The notes below the pieces were generated by a model. The model saw only the letters and a program-made list of their open reading frames with translations. It did not search any database and was not told the origin of the DNA. A DNA stretch of 64,000 bases from Lachnospiraceae bacterium (GTDB lineage: Bacteria > Bacillota > Clostridia > Lachnospirales > Lachnospiraceae): assembly GCA_910574745.1 (NCBI GenBank), contig CAJTCE010000007.1:1-64000 (forward strand). The letters run 5' to 3'. The translations under genes and the position numbers were made by a program. Below are positions 41,614 to 51,436 of the stretch, piece by piece. Each line of letters opens with the position of its first letter. Positions within the stretch are counted from its first letter, which is position 1.

Positions 41614-43122
41614 ATGGCAGATAAGAAAAATGACATCGTCTTATCAATACGTGGTTTGAGCAAGTCCTTCGGCAGAAACAGGGTTTTAGACCACATCAAC
41701 CTGGATGTGAAGCGCGGGACGGTTATGGGTCTTATGGGCGAAAACGGCGCAGGAAAATCAACAATGATGAAGTGCCTTTTCGGTACTTATCAAAAAGATG
41801 AAGGTAAAATCTTTCTTGAAGGAAAAGAAATCACTTTTTCCGGTCCCAAGGATGCTCTTGAAAACGGTATTGCAATGGTTCATCAGGAATTGAACCAATG
41901 TCTGGAAAGAAATGTAATTGATAATTTATTCCTCGGACGTTATCCTGTAAATTCTCTGGGAATTGTTGATGAAGGCAGGATGAAAAAGGAAGCCTTTGAA
42001 CTCTTTAGAAAACTGGGCATGACCGTAAATCTGACCCAGCCAATGCGGAATATGTCCGTATCTCAAAGGCAGATGTGTGAAATTGCCAAAGCGATTTCCT
42101 ACAATTCAAAAGTGATCGTACTTGATGAACCCACCTCCTCGCTGACAGTGCAGGAGGTTGATAAGCTTTTTGAAATGATGCGCATGTTAAAATCGCAGGG
42201 AATTTCCTTGATTTATATTTCACACAAAATGGATGAGATTTTTGAAATTTGTGATGAAATATCCGTTCTCCGCGACGGCAATCTGGTCATGACAAAAAAC
42301 AGTAAAGAAACGGATATGAATGAGCTGATCGCGGCTATGGTAGGCCGTTCCCTTGAAAATCGTTTTCCCCCGGTAGATAACACGCCGGCTGAAGTTATTT
42401 TATCCGTTCAGCATCTGTCCACAAAATTTGAACCTCACTTACAGGATATTTCCTTTGATGTAAGAAAAGGAGAAATTTTCGGGCTTTACGGCCTGGTGGG
42501 CGCCGGACGTACAGAGCTTCTGGAAACCATATTCGGCGTAAGGACCAGAGCGGCGGGACGCGTATATTTTAACAATCGGCTGATGAACTTTACTAATGCC
42601 AGAGAGGCTATGGAACATGGCTTTGCCATGGTTACGGAGGAACGGAAAGCAAACGGCCTTTTCTTAAAGGGGGATCTTACCTTTAATACCACCATTGCAA
42701 ATCTGGAACAATATAAATCAGGAATTGCTCTTTCGGATTCTAAGATGATAAAAGCGACTTCAGAGGAAATCAAAATTATGCATACCAAATGTATGGGACC
42801 GGACGATATGATATCCAGTCTTTCCGGCGGAAACCAGCAAAAGGTTATTCTGGGTAAATGGCTGGAACGCAATCCGCAGGTATTCATGATGGATGAACCC
42901 ACAAGAGGAATTGATGTAGGCGCAAAATATGAAATTTATGAATTAATTATTGATATGGCTAAGAAGGGAAATGCAATCATAGTTGTTTCTTCCGAAATGC
43001 CGGAAATCCTGGGCATTACAAACCGAATCGGCGTAATGTCAAACGGACGTCTTTCGGGCATTGTCAATACGAAAGAAACAAATCAGGAAGAACTCTTAAG
43101 ACTTAGCGCAAAATACCTATAA
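41614..43122 (+). CDS. mglA: Galactose/methyl galactoside ABC transporter, ATP-binding protein
   Basis: The 502-residue protein has two ABC domains: Walker A GENGAGKSTMMKCLF, signature NMSVSQRQ and VIVLDEPTSSLT in the first, and GLVGAGRTELLETIFG with LSGGNQQKVILGKW and FMMDEPTRGIDVG in the second. These are typical of sugar CUT2 ATPases. The ATG at 41614 (GGAGG upstream) is chosen over the preceding in-frame start. Together with MglC and MglB it forms a complete importer. Confidence 0.96.
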   Translation: MADKKNDIVLSIRGLSKSFGRNRVLDHINLDVKRGTVMGLMGENGAGKSTMMKCLFGTYQKDEGKIFLEGKEITFSGPKDALENGIAMVHQELNQCLERNVIDNLFLGRYPVNSLGIVDEGRMKKEAFELFRKLGMTVNLTQPMRNMSVSQRQMCEIAKAISYNSKVIVLDEPTSSLTVQEVDKLFEMMRMLKSQGISLIYISHKMDEIFEICDEISVLRDGNLVMTKNSKETDMNELIAAMVGRSLENRFPPVDNTPAEVILSVQHLSTKFEPHLQDISFDVRKGEIFGLYGLVGAGRTELLETIFGVRTRAAGRVYFNNRLMNFTNAREAMEHGFAMVTEERKANGLFLKGDLTFNTTIANLEQYKSGIALSDSKMIKATSEEIKIMHTKCMGPDDMISSLSGGNQQKVILGKWLERNPQVFMMDEPTRGIDVGAKYEIYELIIDMAKKGNAIIVVSSEMPEILGITNRIGVMSNGRLSGIVNTKETNQEELLRLSAKYL

Positions 43123-43140
43123 AGAGGGAGATGAAAGGAT

Positions 43141-44796
43141 ATGGCAAATAGCAACGATGTAATTCTTACGACGGAACAAGAGGTACAACTGCGCCGGCCC
43201 ATTGAAGATTACGTTGGTAAGATTCAGGCAGAGATTGACAATCTCAGGACGGATGGAACGCAAAAAGTTCTCTCTCTTCAAAGTCATATTGAAAGAGTAA
43301 AGCGGGATGCTGCTCTTACAAAGGAAGAGAAGACAAAGAAAATTGCAGAAGACAGAGCCGAGCTGGAAAAGGCAAAGGCCGTAGAAGCAAAAAACAAAGA
43401 TGAAATTTCAAAATTGATTGCCGATGCGGAAACCTACATAAAGCAGCATTTCAACCAGGATTACTATGAGCATGTAAAGAAAAGCTGCGACCGGGAAAAG
43501 ACAGCCGCAAAGGAGAAATACCGCAAAAAAACCGCCGAACTGGAAAGAGAACATCAGGCGACAATTTCAAAGCTTTCCGACCACCAGGAAATTAAAGATG
43601 AAAAATATGTTTACAAAAACCGGCTCTTTGACGCCAAAATGCAGCTGGAAAAGGAACTCCAGCAAATAAAAGACAGAAAACATGCGGCATATGCCTATAA
43701 ATATCATCTGATTGACCTTTTACGCATGTCAAAGTTTACCTTTATGGAAACACGGGCGCAGAAATGGGAAAATTACAAATATACCTTTAACCGCAGGGCT
43801 TTTTTTCTGCAAAACGGTTTATATATTGCCATCATTTTAATTTTTATCATGCTGTGCATTATTACCCCCATTGTAAAAAATTCCCCGCTGCTTACTTATA
43901 ATAATGTTTTAAACATTTTACAACAGGCGTCGCCCCGTATGTTCCTTGCCCTCGGGGTAGCAGGATTGATCCTCCTTACGGGTACGGACCTTTCTATCGG
44001 ACGTATGGTAGGTATGGGTATGACGGCGGCCACCATCATTATGCACAAGGGAATCAATACAGGTGCTGTTTTCGGACATATATTTGATTTTTCAGGTTTG
44101 CCTATTGTGGCAAAGGTAATCCTTGCATTGTTGGTATGCGTGCTGCTATGTACATTCTTTACTACCATTTCAGGGTTCTTTACCGCAAAATTTAAAATGC
44201 ATCCCTTTATTTCCACCATGGCAAACATGCTGGTAATCTTCGGACTTGTTACTTACGCTACAAAGGGCGTGTCATTCGGCGCCATTGAATCGGAAATCCC
44301 CAATATGATCATTCCTAAGATAAACGGATTTCCCACCATCATTCTCTGGGCGGCGGCGGCAATTGCAATTGTATGGTTTATCTGGAATAAAACCACCTTT
44401 GGTAAGAATCTGTTTGCTGTAGGCGGAAATCCGGATGCCGCAGCAGTTTCCGGTATTTCCGTATTCCGTGTAACCGTAGGCGCCTTTGTTTTGGCAGGTA
44501 TTCTTTACGGCTTCGGTTCATGGCTGGAATGTGCGCGAATGGTTGGTTCCGGCTCCGCTGCTTACGGTCAGGGCTGGGAAATGGATGCAATCGCAGCCTG
44601 CGTAGTGGGCGGCGTATCGTTTACCGGCGGTATTGGTAAGATTTCAGGCGTAGTTGTGGGCGTATTTATTTTTACTGCCCTTACCTACTCGCTGACTATC
44701 CTCGGTATCGATACAAACCTTCAGTTTGTATTTTCAGGTATCATCATTCTGGTAGCCGTAACTCTTGACTGCTTAAAATATGTACAGAAAAAATAG
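43141..44796 (+). CDS. mglC: Galactoside ABC transporter permease MglC with a coiled-coil N-terminal extension
   Basis: The last ~330 residues are a CUT2 permease with about eight to ten helices and the family motif LTGTDLSIGRMVGMGM, followed by SFGAIESEIPNMIIPKI and GGVSFTGGIGKISGVVVG. The first ~215 residues are not membrane-spanning but a Lys/Glu-rich heptad-like coiled coil (IQAEIDNLRTDGTQ, KEEKTKKIAEDRAELEKAKA, KTAELEREHQATISKLSDH). Standard MglC proteins are about 336 residues. The extension is cytoplasmic by topology, since it precedes the first helix. It lies 18 bases after mglA. Confidence 0.93.
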   Translation: MANSNDVILTTEQEVQLRRPIEDYVGKIQAEIDNLRTDGTQKVLSLQSHIERVKRDAALTKEEKTKKIAEDRAELEKAKAVEAKNKDEISKLIADAETYIKQHFNQDYYEHVKKSCDREKTAAKEKYRKKTAELEREHQATISKLSDHQEIKDEKYVYKNRLFDAKMQLEKELQQIKDRKHAAYAYKYHLIDLLRMSKFTFMETRAQKWENYKYTFNRRAFFLQNGLYIAIILIFIMLCIITPIVKNSPLLTYNNVLNILQQASPRMFLALGVAGLILLTGTDLSIGRMVGMGMTAATIIMHKGINTGAVFGHIFDFSGLPIVAKVILALLVCVLLCTFFTTISGFFTAKFKMHPFISTMANMLVIFGLVTYATKGVSFGAIESEIPNMIIPKINGFPTIILWAAAAIAIVWFIWNKTTFGKNLFAVGGNPDAAAVSGISVFRVTVGAFVLAGILYGFGSWLECARMVGSGSAAYGQGWEMDAIAACVVGGVSFTGGIGKISGVVVGVFIFTALTYSLTILGIDTNLQFVFSGIIILVAVTLDCLKYVQKK

Positions 44797-44811
44797 TTAT
44801 AAATCATGATC

Positions 44812-44846
44812 AAAAGAGCCGGATTTTCTTCTGGCTCTTTTACTTT
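44812..44846 (+). terminator. mgl operon terminator
   Basis: AAAAGAGCC (44812-44820) pairs with GGCTCTTTT (44833-44841) followed by ACTTTTG. It separates mglC from the regulator genes. Confidence 0.75.
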
Positions 44847-44925
44847 TGCTGATATTTACATCATAGAACGCCTTTGCTATAATAATGCAAAACAGACTGG
44901 AATTATCAGCATTTGGAGAAAAAAT

Positions 44926-46536
44926 ATGGATAAATACAAATTGCTTCTGGTAGACGATGAAGAAGAGGTCATACAGGTTATCATGAAAAAAATCTGTTGG
45001 GAAGAGCTAGGCTTTTCCGTAGTGGGATATGCCAATAACGGCGTAAAGGCTTTTGAAATGGTAGAAGAATTCCAGCCTGACGTTGTGATGACAGATATTA
45101 AAATGCCCTTTATGGACGGCATGGAATTATCCAATCGGCTGAAAAAAGAATTTCCCACAATCAAGATTTTATTTTTTACAGGATTTGATGAATTCGAATA
45201 TGCAAAGGAAGCCATCCACCTTGAAGCGGAGGACTATATTTTAAAGCCTGTCAATTCCGTCGAATTAACTAATGTATTTACGCAGCTTAAAATGAAATTA
45301 GACCAGGAAATAGCTGAAAAGCGCAATGTAGAAATTTTACAGCAATATTATATGGAATCCCTGCCCCTTTTACAGATTAATTTTTATACTTCACTGATTG
45401 AGGGAAAAATCCATGAAGATGAAATTTCAAAATATCTTTCCGATTACCAGATTTCCTTTTCAGGACCCTTTTTTTGCTGCCTTGTTATTCATACATCATC
45501 CAGCCGGATTCCCAAAGATATGAATCCTCTGCTTTTATCCGCATCAGTAGAAAAACAGGCCAAGGAACGTCTGGTTGAAAAATGGCAGGCAAAATGTTTT
45601 TCCTATCTTGGCAATACTATTTTAATTCCGCAGTTAAAAAATGAAAACGAAGTTTCAAAATTAACGGATGACTGCGACAAATTTTGTAAATATGCCAATT
45701 CTATTATCGGGGCAGTCGTTACCATAGGCATCGGCAGAGTCTGCGAAAGCATCCTCGAACTGCCGCAGTCCTACACCGGCGCAAGAGAGGCTGTATCCTA
45801 CAGGGTAATTTACGGCCCCTCAAAAGCAATCAATATGGAAGAAATCGTTCCCCGGGAAATCAATAAATCCGGTTTGACAAATGATTCGGAATTATCCGGT
45901 ATTTTTAAAATGATTCGTTTAGGTTCCGTACAGGAAGTCATCAAGGCAGTGGATAAATATTTAAATCATACTCTGTTTCCGGACAAATCCCTGTCTCAGC
46001 ACAACATAGACGTTATGGAATTGATCAGTACCTTATACCAGTTTTCAATAAATAACGATATTGCTTCGGAAGATTTTTCAGGAGATATTAAAGCGCTCTA
46101 TAGCAGTCTTCTTGAGCTGGAACCGGACGCATTGCGCAGATGGCTTATCGATATCTGTCTCTCCTTCCGGGAAAAATTAATCAGCGTGCGGAACAGATCA
46201 GCACAATCCTTTATAGACAGCGCCAAAGAATATGTTCACAACCACTATACCGAAGAAGAGCTTTCCTTAGACAGCATCTGTAAGGTTTTGGGGGTGTCGA
46301 ATTCTTATTTTTCCACCCTTTTTAAAAAGAAAACCGGACATTCCTTTGTTACTTATCTGACAGACTACCGTATGGAACAGTCCTCCAGACTGCTGATCGA
46401 AACAAATGAAAAAAGCTATATCATTGCAAAACATGTAGGCTATACCGACCCTAATTATTTCAGTTATGTATTTAAGAGAAAATTTGGCGTATCTCCTTCT
46501 AAATACAGAGAAGGACATGCGGAAAGTGAAAAATGA
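44926..46536 (+). CDS. YesN-type AraC response regulator
   Basis: From the ATG at 44926 (GGAG seven bases upstream) the 536-residue protein has a receiver domain (LLLVDDEEE, VVMTDIKMPFMDGMELSNRL with the phospho-Asp, FFTGFDEFEYAKEAI, LKPVNSVEL). A ~280-residue middle region follows, then a C-terminal AraC HTH (YVHNHYTEEELSLDSICKVL, SNSYFSTLFKKKTGHSFVTY and YIIAKHVGYTDPNYFSYVFK). It is the cognate regulator of the overlapping YesM kinase and the likely activator of mglBAC upstream. Confidence 0.92.
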   Translation: MDKYKLLLVDDEEEVIQVIMKKICWEELGFSVVGYANNGVKAFEMVEEFQPDVVMTDIKMPFMDGMELSNRLKKEFPTIKILFFTGFDEFEYAKEAIHLEAEDYILKPVNSVELTNVFTQLKMKLDQEIAEKRNVEILQQYYMESLPLLQINFYTSLIEGKIHEDEISKYLSDYQISFSGPFFCCLVIHTSSSRIPKDMNPLLLSASVEKQAKERLVEKWQAKCFSYLGNTILIPQLKNENEVSKLTDDCDKFCKYANSIIGAVVTIGIGRVCESILELPQSYTGAREAVSYRVIYGPSKAINMEEIVPREINKSGLTNDSELSGIFKMIRLGSVQEVIKAVDKYLNHTLFPDKSLSQHNIDVMELISTLYQFSINNDIASEDFSGDIKALYSSLLELEPDALRRWLIDICLSFREKLISVRNRSAQSFIDSAKEYVHNHYTEEELSLDSICKVLGVSNSYFSTLFKKKTGHSFVTYLTDYRMEQSSRLLIETNEKSYIIAKHVGYTDPNYFSYVFKRKFGVSPSKYREGHAESEK

Positions 46537-48380
46537 TTATGCATATAGAAAAATTAAAACCCCGGGGAATGCAGTCTCTGATCATGATCGCTTTCTCCGC
46601 AATATCTATTTCTGTTATGTTAATTTTGGGAATTGTCATGTATATCCGCTTTTCCGCTTTATCCCGGCAGGAAATCATACAGAATACGGAAAAGCTGATG
46701 GAACAGACCAAGGAAAATCTGGAGGATTATCTTATCAGTATGCGGCAGATATCCGATGCCGTTTATTATAATGTCATAAAAGAAGAGGATTTTTCCTATC
46801 AGGATAATAACATCCAGCAGGGAATGAATCTGATATATGAAGCAAACAGAGATAATCTGCGAAGTATTGCCATATACAATAATTACGGCAGCCTCATGGC
46901 GGCGGAACCGGTGGCATTGCAAAAGGAGGATCCCAATGTTACCAAACAGGACTGGTATCAGCAGGCTATAGGAAAGGTGGAGAATATGCATTTTTCCACA
47001 CCTCATATCCAGAACTTATTCGATGATACCACAAGACGCTATTATTGGGTAATATCCTTAAGCCGTGTGGTCGAGCTTACGGATAACGGTATTCCTTTAT
47101 CCGGTGTCTTACTTGTTGACATGGACTATAGCAGCATTTCACGTATGATGAAACAAATCAATACATCAAATAACGGTCAGTACTATTATTTGTGTGACAG
47201 CAACGGACAGATTATTTATCATATGCGGCAGCTGCAGATCAGCAATGGGACTTTTAATGAAAACAGTGAAGCAATTGCCAAGTACAAAGATGGCGTTTAT
47301 CATGAAAGCCTTGACGGAGAACGTCGGACAATCATTGTTAATACCATTAGCTATACTGGCTGGAAACTGGTAGGGGTAATTCCCAATTCCACATTTACCC
47401 ACGATATGTTTAATGTCCGGTATTTTATTCTTATGCTCATGTTTTTAATGGCAATGATGTTAGCAGTGGTTAACCGCATTGTTTCTTTAAAAATCTCCAG
47501 CCCGATTTTGAAATTAGATGATTCGGTACGGGAATACGAAGCAGGGGAAAAACCGGAGATTTATATTGGCGGTTCTCCGGAAATCAGACATCTTGGCTAT
47601 TCCATACAGCATTCCTATGAACAAATCGATACCCTTATGCATGAAATTGTTCTGGAGCAGAACGAAAGAAGAAAAAGTGAACTGGACGCACTGCAAAGCC
47701 AGATCAATCCCCACTTTTTATATAATGCACTGGATTCCATTACATGGATGGTGGAAGGCGAAAGAAATGACGATGCGGTATTTATGATATCCGAGTTGGC
47801 AAAGCTCTTCCGTATCAGCCTTTCCAAAGGACACACCGTCATTAGCGTAAAGGATGAACTGCAGCATGCCCAAAGTTATATGAACATACAAAAAATACGC
47901 TATAAAAACGCATTTTCCTTTATTTTTGATGTGGACGAAACCATTTATTCTTACTGCACCGTAAAGCTGGTTTTACAACCGATACTTGAAAATGCCATTA
48001 ATTACGGAATCAACAGTTTAGATGACTGTGGGGAAATCAAAATAACCGGAAAGCTGACAGAGGGAAATATCATTCTTTCCGTATCGGATAATGGTATCGG
48101 AATGTCTGAAGAAGAGGTAAGCCTTTTATTGACGGATAGCAACCGGGTACACAAACACGGTTCAGGAGTCGGTCTTATAAATATCAATAACCGTATTCAG
48201 ATTCTATTCGGAAAAGACTACGGCCTTATGATTGAAAGCGAACTGGATGAAGGCACCACTGTTTCCATCTGTATTCCGGCAGTAGCCTATACCGAAGAAA
48301 ACAGAAAGATACTTGAAAAAGGTTATATATTCAGCCGGAAAGAAATTTTTGATCAAGAAATACAGGATAAGCAGGAATGA
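46533..48380 (+). CDS. YesM-type sensor histidine kinase
   Basis: The 615-residue protein has one N-terminal helix (about 20-40), a ~240-residue extracytoplasmic Cache-like sensor, a second helix (about 290-315) and a HAMP region. It ends in the His-kinase domain with LQSQINPHFLYNALDSITWM (phospho-His), DNGIGMSEEEV and GSGVGLININNRI. Its ATG overlaps the regulator's stop (ATGA). Kinases of this type respond to sugars via binding proteins; the next gene, a membrane-anchored sugar-binding protein, overlaps its stop as well. Confidence 0.92.
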   Translation: MIMHIEKLKPRGMQSLIMIAFSAISISVMLILGIVMYIRFSALSRQEIIQNTEKLMEQTKENLEDYLISMRQISDAVYYNVIKEEDFSYQDNNIQQGMNLIYEANRDNLRSIAIYNNYGSLMAAEPVALQKEDPNVTKQDWYQQAIGKVENMHFSTPHIQNLFDDTTRRYYWVISLSRVVELTDNGIPLSGVLLVDMDYSSISRMMKQINTSNNGQYYYLCDSNGQIIYHMRQLQISNGTFNENSEAIAKYKDGVYHESLDGERRTIIVNTISYTGWKLVGVIPNSTFTHDMFNVRYFILMLMFLMAMMLAVVNRIVSLKISSPILKLDDSVREYEAGEKPEIYIGGSPEIRHLGYSIQHSYEQIDTLMHEIVLEQNERRKSELDALQSQINPHFLYNALDSITWMVEGERNDDAVFMISELAKLFRISLSKGHTVISVKDELQHAQSYMNIQKIRYKNAFSFIFDVDETIYSYCTVKLVLQPILENAINYGINSLDDCGEIKITGKLTEGNIILSVSDNGIGMSEEEVSLLLTDSNRVHKHGSGVGLININNRIQILFGKDYGLMIESELDEGTTVSICIPAVAYTEENRKILEKGYIFSRKEIFDQEIQDKQE

Positions 48381-49351
48381 AAAATAATAAAAAAGTATTT
48401 ATTTTAACTGAAATCGCTCTGGGAATCATGGTAATCATACTGGCATTTATCATGATCCGGGAAAAAAACGGCAGAGACCTTAAAAGAATCTCCGTAATCG
48501 TACAGCATTCCGACGACAGTCAATGGTCTGCATTCAAATACGGTCTCAAAATGGCTGCACAGGATGAAGGGGTGGAAGTCTTTATTGTCAATACAGAAAA
48601 AATTCTGACTGTTGACGAAGAAATAGACCTCATAAAAGATGAGATTGAAAACGGAGCTGACGCCGTAATTATACAGCCTGTCCCGGGAATTGACGCAGAA
48701 AAATCATTGAAGAAAATCAAAAATAAGGTTCCCGTTATACTGGTAGAATGTGCTGCTTCAGAAGACGGGGAATCATCCGGTATTCCGACGGTAAAACCCG
48801 ATAACTATGCCATGGGACAAGCATTGGCAGAAGAATTGTTAATAGATTATAACGGCAGTTTAAAGGGAAAGACATTGGGAATCGTTACAGAAAACCCTGA
48901 TTCGGAAGCTGCTGTCAGCCGAAGGCGCGGTGTGGAAGATGCTTTAAAGGATACCGGTGCTGATATTCTCTGGTTTGTTTCCGGTTCTCTCAGGGAAACT
49001 GAAGAAAATACCCTGGACAAACAGACTAAGGTGGATATTGTCATTGCCCTTGATAATAACAGTCTGACAGTCGCCGGAGAATATTCCGTACATAACGATC
49101 TTCATGGAGCCTTAGTCTATGGAATCGGAAATTCTACAGAGGCAATTTATTATCTGGATACAGGTATTACCCAATGTCTCATTGTTCCCGATGAATTTAA
49201 TGTAGGTTATCAAAGCCTGAAAGCGGCAGTAGAAAGTCTTGGACATCCTTTTTATAGAATAGAAAGTGAAACCATTTCCTACTTCGTAATCCACAGAGAA
49301 GAATTGTTTTCGCCCCAAAACCAGGAAATTATTTTTACAATGAGCCAGTAA
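48377..49351 (+). CDS. Membrane-anchored periplasmic binding protein, kinase-associated
   Basis: Translation begins at the ATG overlapping the kinase stop (ATGA, 48377). A single N-terminal helix without lipobox (EIALGIMVIILAFIMI) anchors a 290-residue type I periplasmic-binding fold (ISVIVQHSDDSQWSAFKYGL, ADAVIIQPVPGIDAEKSLKK, VDIVIALDNNSLTVAGEY). The four-base overlaps on both sides of the kinase indicate one translationally coupled sensor unit. It is likely to present sugar to the kinase rather than to a transporter. Ligand not predictable. Confidence 0.85.
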   Translation: MKNNKKVFILTEIALGIMVIILAFIMIREKNGRDLKRISVIVQHSDDSQWSAFKYGLKMAAQDEGVEVFIVNTEKILTVDEEIDLIKDEIENGADAVIIQPVPGIDAEKSLKKIKNKVPVILVECAASEDGESSGIPTVKPDNYAMGQALAEELLIDYNGSLKGKTLGIVTENPDSEAAVSRRRGVEDALKDTGADILWFVSGSLRETEENTLDKQTKVDIVIALDNNSLTVAGEYSVHNDLHGALVYGIGNSTEAIYYLDTGITQCLIVPDEFNVGYQSLKAAVESLGHPFYRIESETISYFVIHREELFSPQNQEIIFTMSQ

Positions 49352-49385
49352 AATCTTTAAATAAAAAGAAAGTGAGCGATTTCTT

Positions 49386-50426
49386 ATGAATGCAAAAAAA
49401 ATCCGGATATCATGTATTCTTTTTTTACTGTGCATATGCTTTTTATGTGGCTGCGAAAAGCAGCAGTCCGCAGCAAAAAATAAGCTCTATGTGGGGATAA
49501 CTTATTACAACCAGAGCGACACCTTTTTGAGCCAGCTAAATATCTGTATCAGAGAACAGCTTGACCAATTGGAAAATGATGATTTTGAAATTATCATTGC
49601 AGTCCGGGATGCAGCAGGTTCACAACGAACGCAGGACGACCAGGTAAAGGAACTGATCGATGCCGGCTGCAATATACTTTTTGTAAATCTGGTAGACAGA
49701 ACAGATCCATCAGAAATCATTGACATTGCCAAAGAAAATAATGTTCCAATCATATTTTTTAACCGTGAGCCTGTTGCCGAAGACATGATGCGCTGGGATG
49801 GATTATACTATGTAGGCGCGGATGCAAAACAATCCGGCACCCTTCAGGGAGAATTGGCTGTAGATGCCATACTTGCAGACAGCCGGATAGACCGCAACAA
49901 AGACGGAAAGATTCAATATGTGGTATTGGAAGGAGAGCCGGGACATCAGGATGCCATTATTCGCACGGAAAGCGCTGTAAATACCCTGAAAGATAACGGC
50001 ATCCAGCTTGAAAAACTGGGCTATGGCATTGCAAATTGGAACCGCGCCCAGGCCCAGAACCGGATGATGCAGATAATCGGCCAGCATCAGAATGAAATTG
50101 AACTTGTTTTGGCAAATAATGACGATATGGCTCTCGGTGCAATCGACGCTTATAAAAAGCTGAATTATACGGAATCTGCCCTGCCGTTATTTTTCGGAAT
50201 TGACGGCACGGATGTGGGATTACAGGCAGTAACGGATTCCGAATTGGCGGGAACGGTATATAATGACAAGGAAGGACAAGCTGCAGCCATGGCAAAGCTG
50301 GCTGTTGCCATTATTTCCGGAGACGGATTGGAAGAAATCGAGTTTCAAAATGAAAAATACATTTATCTTCCTTATTTTAAAGTCACAATTGATAATGTAG
50401 ATGATTTTACGAATACAGAAAGCTAA
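49386..50426 (+). CDS. Second galactose-binding-like lipoprotein
   Basis: The 346-residue protein has a lipoprotein signal (LCICFLCGCEKQQ; lipobox LCGC) and a binding domain close to MglB: VGITYYNQSDTFLSQLNICI, IFFNREPVAEDMMRWDGLYY, the calcium loop DRNKDGKIQYVVLEGEPGHQ and DGTDVGLQAV. It is encoded 34 bases after the anchored sensor protein and belongs to the same cluster. It could feed the MglAC transporter or act as a co-sensor with the kinase; both are consistent with its position. Confidence 0.9.
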   Translation: MNAKKIRISCILFLLCICFLCGCEKQQSAAKNKLYVGITYYNQSDTFLSQLNICIREQLDQLENDDFEIIIAVRDAAGSQRTQDDQVKELIDAGCNILFVNLVDRTDPSEIIDIAKENNVPIIFFNREPVAEDMMRWDGLYYVGADAKQSGTLQGELAVDAILADSRIDRNKDGKIQYVVLEGEPGHQDAIIRTESAVNTLKDNGIQLEKLGYGIANWNRAQAQNRMMQIIGQHQNEIELVLANNDDMALGAIDAYKKLNYTESALPLFFGIDGTDVGLQAVTDSELAGTVYNDKEGQAAAMAKLAVAIISGDGLEEIEFQNEKYIYLPYFKVTIDNVDDFTNTES

Positions 50427-50674
50427 TAAATATTTTTGTGTTTAGAATGTAAAGCTCTAATTTTTTCTTTATAGAATACTTAATTTTATAAAATGTACTG
50501 GAACTTGTTTTTCTATCTTGTTATAATCTAAAATAACACAGTCATACGGAAATATTTATACAAGCTGTCTGCAGCCGCTTGTTTATCGGAAGTAATCTGT
50601 ATAAGTGCTTTTATCAGATGTATATTTATTTTTATAGACTGGCCTATGATATTAATTTAAGAGAGGTATTCGTT

Positions 50675-51352
50675 ATGGAGTATATTTTTGAGGGTAAGTT
50701 TTTAAACGAAAATGAAAAGAATTACATTACCATTCCCTTTAACGTATGGGAAATATGCGAGGATAATGTGGGAAGGATTCCCGTACATGTTATGATTAAC
50801 AACAGCATGACCTTTGACTGTAATCTTTCTCCTTTGAAAAACGGTTATTACAACATTCCCTTAACCGACGAACAGGCAGAGGGACTTACAGAGCATACAT
50901 ATTATCCCGTTACCTTTTCCATAAACGGAAAAGAAAGCTGTGAACTGGATTCCAGCCCTTATTCCTATGAAAACCCCATTCGGAAAATTGACAGCATGAA
51001 TATTATTATCCAACCCTGGGACGGCTTGTGCGGACAAACCTGCTTTGCCATGATCGCCGGCATTACCATTGAAGAGGCAAGCAATGTTATGCATTGCCGG
51101 GAATGGCAGGCAAATATGGCAAAAATTGTTCCTTCCTTAGATTATGTGGGAATCCGACATTCCAACAAAATCATTTATACAAGGGGAAAGGATGTTGAAC
51201 TTCCTAAATGCTGCATTATTATGGAAAATCTGGGAAGATTCAGCCACTATCTGGTAGGCTTTGACGGCAAATACTATGATCCCAATAACGGTATTATGCC
51301 GGAAATTGACAAAGCCAATATCAAGGGTTATCTGGAAATTATGTGCGATTAA
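50675..51352 (+). CDS. DUF1905-domain protein fused to a C39-like peptidase domain
   Basis: From the ATG at 50675 (AGAGAGG upstream) residues 1-70 form a DUF1905-type beta-barrel (FEGKFLNENEKNYITIPFNV, RIPVHVMINNSMTFDCNLSP, NGYYNIPLTDEQ). From about 113 a papain/C39-like domain follows: Cys119 in WDGLCGQTCFAMIAG, His191 in GRFSHYLVGFDG and Asp202 in KYYDPNNG, a Cys-His-Asp triad. No export signal is present. C39 domains usually cut leader peptides or bacteriocin precursors; here no ABC transporter or precursor is adjacent. The combination is unusual. It stands alone before a convergent terminator. Confidence 0.8.
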   Translation: MEYIFEGKFLNENEKNYITIPFNVWEICEDNVGRIPVHVMINNSMTFDCNLSPLKNGYYNIPLTDEQAEGLTEHTYYPVTFSINGKESCELDSSPYSYENPIRKIDSMNIIIQPWDGLCGQTCFAMIAGITIEEASNVMHCREWQANMAKIVPSLDYVGIRHSNKIIYTRGKDVELPKCCIIMENLGRFSHYLVGFDGKYYDPNNGIMPEIDKANIKGYLEIMCD

Positions 51353-51402
51353 GCCGATGCTTTATAAAAGCGGATGTAAAGATCAGACATAAACTTATAA
51401 AA

Positions 51403-51436
51403 AGGCATTATATTCAGAACAGCGAATATAATGCCT
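51403..51436. terminator. Convergent terminator shared with the AgrC-like gene
   Basis: AGGCATTATATTC (51403-51415) and its exact complement (51424-51436) form a 13-bp stem; on the minus strand it is followed by TTTTTATAAG. The minus-strand arm overlaps the stop of the kinase gene. Confidence 0.85.
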
